A DNA stretch of 16,519 bases from an uncultured Micrococcales bacterium (GTDB taxonomy: Bacteria > Actinomycetota > Actinomycetes > Actinomycetales > Microbacteriaceae). Within the stretch, counting starts at the first letter, position 1; each line of letters begins with the position of its first letter. A program made the position numbers and the translations under genes. The stretch lies in the NCBI GenBank assembly GCA_903853515.1, contig CAINTU010000122.1:1-16519 (forward strand), in the 5' to 3' direction. The notes beneath the pieces were generated by a model. That model was not told the DNA's origin. It made no database searches and was given only the letters and a program-made list of their open reading frames with translations. Of the stretch, positions 12,278 through 16,519 are shown piece after piece.

Positions 12278-12862
12278 GTGAACACCGATGCCGATCAACA
12301 ACTGATCGATTTGGCGCAACGACTATGTGATGAGGTTATTGCGCTAACAGATCGTGGCAACGCGATGCCGGTTATAGCAATCGATGGTCGGGCGGGTTCA
12401 GGCAAAAGCACCTTGGCAAAGCTGTTGCAAAATTTGCTTTTCAAGCAGGGCGAGTCGGCACCACGAGTGATTCATCTTGATGATCTTTATGAAGGTTGGC
12501 AAGGATTAGCCGCCGGCCTCGACTATATGCAACGCAATGTTTTGACGCCGCTTTCAGCGGGCAAGATTGCGCACTGGCAAGAATATGACTGGACTTTGGG
12601 CAAGCGAATCGCTTGGCGCGAGTTTGAAGGGGCAACGCCTTTGATTCTCGAAGGTTGCGGCGCGCTCAATCGAAATACAGCATCGTTTGCCCAATTTCGC
12701 GTCTGGATTGAAGCAGATGAAGCTTTGCGCAAGGCTCGCTGGCAACAACGCGATGGCGATAAATTCGATCAGTATTGGGCCAGCTGGGCAGCTCAAGAAC
12801 TTGACTTTATTGCTCGAGAAAAATCACCCGAGATCGCCAACTATCGCTTGTTTTTTAAGTAG
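12278..12862 (+). CDS. P-loop nucleoside/uridine kinase-like ATP-binding protein
   Basis: This 194-residue cytosolic P-loop NTPase has Walker A GRAGSGKST at residues 37-45 after the strand PVIAID. 'HLDDLYEGW' (about 66-75) resembles the substrate-binding Asp-Asp segment of uridine/phosphoribulokinase-like enzymes, and 'GATPLILEGCGAL' resembles the strand before the lid. A basic lid-like helix follows ('EALRKARWQQRDGDKFDQYW'). The likely role is phosphorylation of a nucleoside or similar small molecule; the substrate is unknown. The start is GTG at 12278, 10 bp after the regulator's stop. There is no usable ribosome binding site, but TAGTCT lies 7 nt upstream, so it may also be made from a leaderless transcript. 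The 3' end overlaps the convergent DedA gene by 22 bp. Confidence 0.83.
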   Translation: MNTDADQQLIDLAQRLCDEVIALTDRGNAMPVIAIDGRAGSGKSTLAKLLQNLLFKQGESAPRVIHLDDLYEGWQGLAAGLDYMQRNVLTPLSAGKIAHWQEYDWTLGKRIAWREFEGATPLILEGCGALNRNTASFAQFRVWIEADEALRKARWQQRDGDKFDQYWASWAAQELDFIAREKSPEIANYRLFFK

Positions 12863-13461
12863 ACGCGAATGCCCGCCAAAGCTGAGGCAACTATAAAGAA
12901 GGCAGCTATGGCATAGCTGGCCGTTTTCACAGCAGGCACTGTGGCTGAATAGAATCCTGCCAGAGTGAGCCCGCTGCCCCAAGCGAATGCACCGACTGCA
13001 TTTGATGAGAAGAATTTGTAGTAATTCATTTTGGCAATGCCGGCAATCGGTGGCACAAAAACTCGCGCCCATGGCATGAATCTGGCCACAACAACCGCCC
13101 ACCAGCCCCAAGCCATAAAAAGCTTTTCGCTACGGGCTATCGCCGAGCGAATCCAACGGCCTTTGCGCTTATCAAGGTAGGGCCGGCCAAAATGTCGACC
13201 GATTGCAAAACCGACTTGATCACCCAACCAGGCAAAAATGCCAACGCCAATTGCCATCACCCAAATGTTGATATTGCCGTTGGACGATGCCGCTACAAGC
13301 CCTGCAGCAAATACCAATGAATCACCGGTGATGAACGGAATAAACGCGCCAATAAATAATCCGGTGCCAGCGAAAACTAGCGCCCAAACAGTGGCTGTGA
13401 ATAACCAAGGCCCAAGTGACGACCAGCCGACGATTTGATCGCTAATCGATGCGTGCAGCAA
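12841..13461 (-). CDS. DedA-family membrane protein
   Basis: This 206-residue DedA/SNARE-associated (VTT) integral membrane protein belongs to a family implicated in flipping undecaprenyl phosphate or phospholipid carriers and in membrane homeostasis. Signatures: 'PFITGDSLVFAAGLVA' (the E/P-G-D-S-x-L-F-x-A-G segment), 'WLGDQVGFAIGRHFGRPYL', and the re-entrant motif 'VARFMPWARVFVPPIAGIAKM' (F-x-R-x-x-P-x-x-R type). A final span precedes the basic C-terminus YLKNKR. The start is TTG at 13459-13461: an in-frame TAG four codons upstream excludes earlier starts. TAGGCT-N6 just before it suggests a leaderless transcript beginning inside the gap to the nitroreductase. An undecaprenyl-phosphate recycling role would complement the polysaccharide operon, but this is inference. 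Confidence 0.93.
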   Translation of the reverse strand: MLHASISDQIVGWSSLGPWLFTATVWALVFAGTGLFIGAFIPFITGDSLVFAAGLVAASSNGNINIWVMAIGVGIFAWLGDQVGFAIGRHFGRPYLDKRKGRWIRSAIARSEKLFMAWGWWAVVVARFMPWARVFVPPIAGIAKMNYYKFFSSNAVGAFAWGSGLTLAGFYSATVPAVKTASYAIAAFFIVASALAGIRVYLKNKR

Positions 13462-13474
13462 AACAGAAGCCTAA

Positions 13475-14059
13475 TTAAGGCTTGCCGTGCAAAACTATTT
13501 CGTCGAGCTCTAGGCGAACTCGAGGTTGAATTTCGCGCTCATAGGCAGGGCCTTCTAAAGTCTCTGCCGGGGCCAACTTGCCAACCGCGATTGCGACAAC
13601 AATCTCAAGCTCATCGCTTAGCCCAAGGGTTTCGCTGAGTTCTTCGCGAACCAAACCACCGATTACGTGGCATGACAATCCGAGTTCGGTTGCCTGAGTC
13701 AAGAGGTTCGCCGCGGCTAAGCCTGCGTCAAAAAACGCAATGCGATAAGGCGAGCCATCGTGATGGTTCTTTGGCACCGACAGAACAATCAGCTGGGATG
13801 CGCGTGGCGCCCATGCTTGGTTGAAGCCTGTTAGCCCGGTGGTCACGGCTTTGTCGAACAGCGCCTCACCGCGGTTCAAGACCGAGAAGCGCCAAGGTTG
13901 CATGTTGTTTGCCGAAGCAGCCCAGCGAGCCGCCTCGAGAAGCGAAATTGATTCTGCTTGGGTCAAAACATAGGTTGCATCGAATGCGCGCGGGCTCCAG
14001 CGCTCGGCAATTACAGGTGCAATAGGCGCGGCAGTGATGGCGGTCTTTTTAGTGTGCAT
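13475..14059 (-). CDS. Nitroreductase-family FMN oxidoreductase
   Basis: This 194-residue cytosolic flavoenzyme, probably a homodimer binding FMN and NAD(P)H, should reduce nitro or quinone-type or other conjugated substrates. FMN phosphate contacts are expected at RWSPRAF (about residues 20-26). 'LEAARWAASANNMQPWRFSV' is the classic N-x-Q-P-W segment. 'FDAGLAAANLLTQATELGLSCHVIGGL' is the conserved central helix and Gly-rich loop. The physiological substrate cannot be inferred. The ATG at 14057-14059 follows a weak GGA at about 8 nt. It lies between ltaE (128 bp upstream, gap filled by an 11-bp repeat array) and dedA (13 bp downstream), all on the minus strand. Confidence 0.92.
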   Translation of the reverse strand: MHTKKTAITAAPIAPVIAERWSPRAFDATYVLTQAESISLLEAARWAASANNMQPWRFSVLNRGEALFDKAVTTGLTGFNQAWAPRASQLIVLSVPKNHHDGSPYRIAFFDAGLAAANLLTQATELGLSCHVIGGLVREELSETLGLSDELEIVVAIAVGKLAPAETLEGPAYEREIQPRVRLELDEIVLHGKP

Positions 14060-14110
14060 AATCTAATCCAACCAGATAAGTCTCACTAATGTTCCGGCGG
14101 CTGGAATACG

Positions 14111-14176
14111 GCGCCCGAGCAGCGCCCGAGCAGCGCCCGAGCCTTGCCCGAGTCGCGCCCGAGCTGCGCCAAAGCA
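14111..14176. repeat. 11-bp tandem repeat array (6 units) between ltaE and nitroreductase
   Basis: Six 11-bp units: GCGCCCGAGCA twice, GCGCCCGAGCC, TTGCCCGAGTC, GCGCCCGAGCT and GCGCCAAAGCA. The array starts 12 bp beyond the ltaE stop codon and fills half of the 128-bp gap. It is the only strongly GC-rich stretch of the gap. It shares an AGCGCC(C)GAGC core with the 15-bp array after upp. It could affect transcription end or mRNA 3' stability, or simply be a slippage product. Confidence 0.85.
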
Positions 14177-14187
14177 CCTGTTGCCAG

Positions 14188-15261
14188 CTAAAGACCGAGC
14201 GCACCTTGCAACGAGGCCAACAGGCCGTCGACATCTTCTTGCGTAGTATCCCAGGCGCACATCCATCGAACCTGGCCGGTGTTGTGATCCCAGATATAAA
14301 AGCGATAGCGCTTCTGTAATTCGGTAATGATTTCGAACGGCAGCACGGGCAGGCAGGCGTTCGCCTGGGTGGGGTTCGGCACAGAAACTCGACCACCAGA
14401 ACGCTCGGCGAGTTCGCGCACACCGGCATCAAGTCTTTGAGCCATGGCGTTTGCGTGCCTTGCGTTACTAAGGGCTAGATCGTTTTCAAAAAGGCCAATC
14501 AGCTGGGCGCTAAAGAAACGCATCTTGCTGGGCAGCTGCATCGAAGTTTTGCGCAGGTGCGGCACTGTTGCCGCCAACGCTTCGTCGTTCAAGACAACTA
14601 CAGCCTCGGCTGCGAGCGCGCCAATCTTGGTGCCACCAAAACTAACTAGGTCAACACCGGCATCAGTCGTGAACTCTTTGAAACCTGTGCCTAGCGCGGC
14701 TGCTGCGTTGGCAAGCCTGGCGCCATCCATGTGCAATACGAAACCATGGCTATGGGCGAAATCTGCTAACGCTCGAACCTCAGCCGCGCTATAAAGCGTG
14801 CCCAGCTCGGTGGTGTTCGAAATGCTGATCGCGGCAACCTGCGGGCGATGCACACCTTTTGCCTTAATGCCTTCAAGCATCGGCTCGACCAGCTCTGGCG
14901 TCAATTTGCCATCGGGAGTGGGCAGCGTGAAAAGCTTTAGCCCCGCCATTTTTTCTGGCGCACCACCTTCATCAGAATGAATGTGGGCTGTGTCGGCGCA
15001 AATCACAGATTCCCAGCGCCTGACTACCGCCTGAAGGGCAGTCACATTGGCGCCGGTACCGTTGAACACTGGGAACACCTCGGCCGCATCGCCGAAATGC
15101 TGTTTGAAAACTTTAGTGAGCTCTGTCGTAACCGTGTCATCGCCATAGGCGATCTCGTGGCCAGCGTTCACACTTTGCATAATTTGAAAAATCTGTGGAT
15201 GAACGCCTGCGTAGTTGTCGCTGGCGAATCCACGCCAGATTTCGCGATTTTCGAGGGTCAT
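14188..15261 (-). CDS. ltaE: Low-specificity L-threonine aldolase
   Basis: This 357-residue PLP enzyme of the aspartate-aminotransferase fold cleaves L-threonine/allo-threonine to glycine and acetaldehyde in the cytosol. Signatures: N-terminal 'ASDNYAGVHPQI' and 'GHEIAYGDDTVTTELTK'; 'FNGTGANVTALQAV' at the PLP phosphate site; HSDEGGAPEKM; the HMDGAR motif (Asp179 pairs with the PLP ring nitrogen); and SFGGTKIGAL with the Schiff-base Lys212. Length is typical. The ATG at 15259-15261 has TTGGAG at good spacing. The stop is TAG at 14188-14190, after which the frame stays open for 33 codons through an 11-bp tandem array. Probably monocistronic or with nitroreductase and dedA. A related aldolase (for example beta-hydroxyaspartate or phenylserine aldolase) is less likely. 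Confidence 0.92.
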   Translation of the reverse strand: MTLENREIWRGFASDNYAGVHPQIFQIMQSVNAGHEIAYGDDTVTTELTKVFKQHFGDAAEVFPVFNGTGANVTALQAVVRRWESVICADTAHIHSDEGGAPEKMAGLKLFTLPTPDGKLTPELVEPMLEGIKAKGVHRPQVAAISISNTTELGTLYSAAEVRALADFAHSHGFVLHMDGARLANAAAALGTGFKEFTTDAGVDLVSFGGTKIGALAAEAVVVLNDEALAATVPHLRKTSMQLPSKMRFFSAQLIGLFENDLALSNARHANAMAQRLDAGVRELAERSGGRVSVPNPTQANACLPVLPFEIITELQKRYRFYIWDHNTGQVRWMCAWDTTQEDVDGLLASLQGALGL

Positions 15262-15373
15262 CTTGGCTCCAAATGGCTAGTTGAGGGCTTGAACTACAAA
15301 ACTACCCGATTCGACTTGCGGGCGAAACCGCAGCCCCTGGTTCGTAATAGCGAATGTTTTCGACCTGTTTATC

Positions 15374-15401
15374 TTGGGCACTGGCAAACTGTAGTCATAA
15401 C
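15374..15401 (+). promoter_or_regulatory. Possible promoter of the response-regulator gene (TTGGGC-N16-CATAAC)
   Basis: TTGGGC (15374-15379) followed after 16 nt by CATAAC (15396-15401). Transcription would start near 15408 and include the GAGG ribosome binding site at 15417-15420. The -35 resembles the one proposed for the upstream ORF at 11339. The match is modest. Confidence 0.35.
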
Positions 15402-15425
15402 CATCGGTCAGGTTTTGAGGTTTTT

Positions 15426-16079
15426 ATGTATGAAAGAACAGTGCTAGTCGTAGAAGACGAGCCCTTTATCAGAGGGTTAATTTGCGACAAGCTCGAGAGC
15501 GATGGCTTCAAAGTCTTGGCCGCCTCGAGCGCGGCAGAGGCGCGCAAGATTTCTGAAGACGCCGATATAGACATCAGCGTGCTTGATATAGAGCTTGGCA
15601 ACGGACCGACCGGTTTCGACCTGGGCATTGCACTGCACAAAACGTATCCTGGCATGGCATTGGTTTTCTTGACCCACATTCCAGAGCCACGAATTATTGG
15701 TCTCGATTCAAAATCGATTCCCAAAAATGCCGCCTACCTTTTGAAAGAGCGCTTGGTCGACCCTGAGGTTTTAAACCAAGCGATCGAAGCGGCGCTTCGC
15801 GATCGAGTCGGCAAAGAATATCGTGATGACCTAAAGCCTGCCCACCCGCTAGTGCATATGTCTCGCACGCAGCTTGAGGTTTTGAGAATGTTGGCCGAAG
15901 GCAAAAGCAATCAACAGATCGCGGCTGCGCGCGGCACGACATTGCGTGCCGTTGAGAATCTTGTCACACGCGCAATCACAGCTGCCGGCATCGACGCCGA
16001 GTCAAAGACCAGTGCTCGTGTGATTGCGGTGCGCGAATTCATTCGCGTCGCTGGCCTGCCATCGACGCAACAGAAATAG
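15426..16079 (+). CDS. NarL/FixJ-type response regulator (receiver + LuxR helix-turn-helix), orphan
   Basis: This 217-residue two-component output protein has a receiver domain at residues 4-120: acidic pair E10/D11 in VLVVEDEPF, phospho-acceptor Asp54 in VLDIELG, a Thr in LVFLTH, and a Lys in AAYLLKE. The C-terminal LuxR-type helix-turn-helix (about 148-205) contains 'SRTQLEVLRMLAEGKSNQQIA' and 'RAVENLVTRAITAAGI'. I choose the ATG at 15426, where the receiver begins and GAGG sits 5 nt upstream; an in-frame ATG 24 codons earlier adds residues unlike any receiver start. There is no histidine kinase in the window, so the partner is elsewhere or it is an orphan. The stop codon lies in the left arm of a terminator shared with the opposite gene. 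Confidence 0.92.
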   Translation: MYERTVLVVEDEPFIRGLICDKLESDGFKVLAASSAAEARKISEDADIDISVLDIELGNGPTGFDLGIALHKTYPGMALVFLTHIPEPRIIGLDSKSIPKNAAYLLKERLVDPEVLNQAIEAALRDRVGKEYRDDLKPAHPLVHMSRTQLEVLRMLAEGKSNQQIAAARGTTLRAVENLVTRAITAAGIDAESKTSARVIAVREFIRVAGLPSTQQK

Positions 16080-16103
16080 CCTAAAAGCCTATTTCTTCTT
16101 TTT
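16073..16103 (+). terminator. Terminator overlapping both convergent stop codons
   Basis: GAAATAG (16073-16079) pairs with CTATTTC (16089-16095), followed by TTCTTTTT. The left arm contains the response-regulator stop TAG. The right arm starts with the stop codon of the opposite-strand DUF1737 gene. The T tract is the complement of that gene's terminal lysine codons. In the reverse direction the hairpin has no U tract, so it acts mainly for the plus-strand gene. Confidence 0.7.
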
Positions 16104-16406
16104 ATTGTGCTTCTTCTTTAGAACGATCGCTTGAGCCACAATGTTGTTCTTGCCGTTGAACGTAATCGCCGGCGAGCCATAAAGTTCATAGCCAAGCTTT
16201 AGGTGATCGCAGACTCGCTCGCAGAAAGCTGAATCGTCGATACCAGTCAAAAGTTTGTATTGCTTTAGCGGTGCTGGCTTCAAAGGCTTGACCTTTGCGG
16301 CCGCTTTGACGGCAACTGGCTGCTTTGCAACTGGCTTCTTAGCAACGGGTTTCTTGGCGACAGGCTTTTTGGCGACTGGCTTCTTGGCTGCATTAGTAAT
16401 AGTCAT
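16089..16406 (-). CDS. DUF1737 protein with AKKPV-repeat N-terminal tail
   Basis: This protein of about 105 residues has two parts. Residues 7-31 are four AKKPV pentads plus AKQPV, continuing into a Lys/Ala/Pro-rich linker to about residue 48; this resembles histone-H1-like basic tails of actinobacterial nucleoid proteins. Residues 50-98 are a DUF1737 domain: 'QYKLLTGIDDSAFCERV', 'LGYELYGSPAITFNG', then a strand. It ends in KKKHNKKKK. The calculated charge must be strongly positive, so binding to DNA, RNA or another acidic polymer is plausible (inference). I use the ATG at 16404-16406; a TTG 16 codons upstream is open but would add an unrelated Trp-rich stretch. There is no clear ribosome binding site. 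DUF1737 has no known function to me. Confidence 0.78.
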   Translation of the reverse strand: MTITNAAKKPVAKKPVAKKPVAKKPVAKQPVAVKAAAKVKPLKPAPLKQYKLLTGIDDSAFCERVCDHLKLGYELYGSPAITFNGKNNIVAQAIVLKKKHNKKKK

Positions 16407-16519
16407 AACTGCAGTTTGGCACCAAATAGGCCAATGCGCGAACCTAACCAGCAAGATTTTACTTTATGAACTTTGGCGCACTTAGCGAAGCCGATGCGCC
16501 GTTGGTTGATTAGAACAAC
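16407..16519. other. Right-hand edge, no supported gene
   Basis: About 113 bp upstream of the DUF1737 gene. It holds a 15-codon plus-strand ORF from ATG 16465 ending TAG, without ribosome binding site or leaderless spacing, and nothing else recognisable. The DUF1737 promoter should lie here, but I see no convincing -10/-35 pair. Confidence 0.4.

Noticed and set aside
14049..14432. 127-codon minus-strand ORF overlapping the ltaE 3' end and the 11-bp array
   Set aside because: It is out of frame with ltaE. Its openness comes from the GC-rich repeat, where all three frames are open, and its Arg/Cys-rich product resembles no protein.
15354..15425. 24-codon N-terminal extension of the response regulator
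   Set aside because: The receiver fold begins at MYERTVLVVEDE, which has its own GAGG. The extension is low in similarity and overlaps the promoter.
16465..16512. 15-codon plus-strand ORF at the window edge
   Set aside because: Too short, with no ribosome binding site and no TANNNT-N6 spacing.

Overview
The window looks like chromosome from a small-genome actinobacterium. The best guess is freshwater Microbacteriaceae of the Luna group (Rhodoluna/Aquiluna-like), inferred from protein character only. Reasons: rpoB stands apart from rplJL with its own promoter; several proteins are actinobacterial families (DUF4012, AKKPV-type Lys/Pro/Ala tail, PH-like small proteins); composition is close to even rather than GC-rich; gaps are short, convergent genes overlap, TTG starts are common, and several starts look leaderless (TANNNT about 6 nt before the start codon). 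I see no insertion sequence, integrase, phage gene or CRISPR array.

Layout. Bases 1-577 (minus) are the 5' part of rpoB, preceded by a consensus-like promoter and a roughly 130-nt leader that can form three hairpins. Bases 773-1640 (minus) hold two small PH-like proteins; a third relative lies at 8396-8749. Bases 1704-2384 (plus) encode a small secreted protein closed by a perfect bidirectional terminator. Bases 2449-6417 (minus) form a compact exopolysaccharide operon: Wzz/tyrosine autokinase, low-molecular-weight tyrosine phosphatase, polyprenyl-phosphate sugar-1-P transferase and VanZ-like protein. A DUF4012 membrane-anchored protein is divergent at 6559-8382. The set could start a glycan on undecaprenyl phosphate and control its length through kinase/phosphatase cycling, but no glycosyltransferase, flippase or polymerase is present here.

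Bases 8970-9059 are tRNA-Ser(CGA). Then come a CDF metal transporter, tadA, and upp with a leaderless-type start. Downstream of upp is a 15-bp minisatellite, then a leaderless 29-codon Cys/Met-rich upstream ORF whose stop codon lies inside a long hairpin. This leader precedes an unusual winged-helix regulator lacking a receiver domain, followed by a P-loop kinase. On the minus strand follow ltaE (threonine aldolase), a nitroreductase and a DedA protein, with an 11-bp tandem array just after ltaE. The window ends with an orphan NarL-type response regulator (plus) and a convergent DUF1737 protein with an AKKPV-repeat tail; the two share a terminator overlapping both stop codons.

The strongest candidates for undescribed biology are the upstream-ORF/hairpin leader of the winged-helix regulator (11363-11562), the covarying twin hairpins in the rpoB leader (646-689), and the upp 3' minisatellite, which stays open in the upp frame for 81 codons past the stop.
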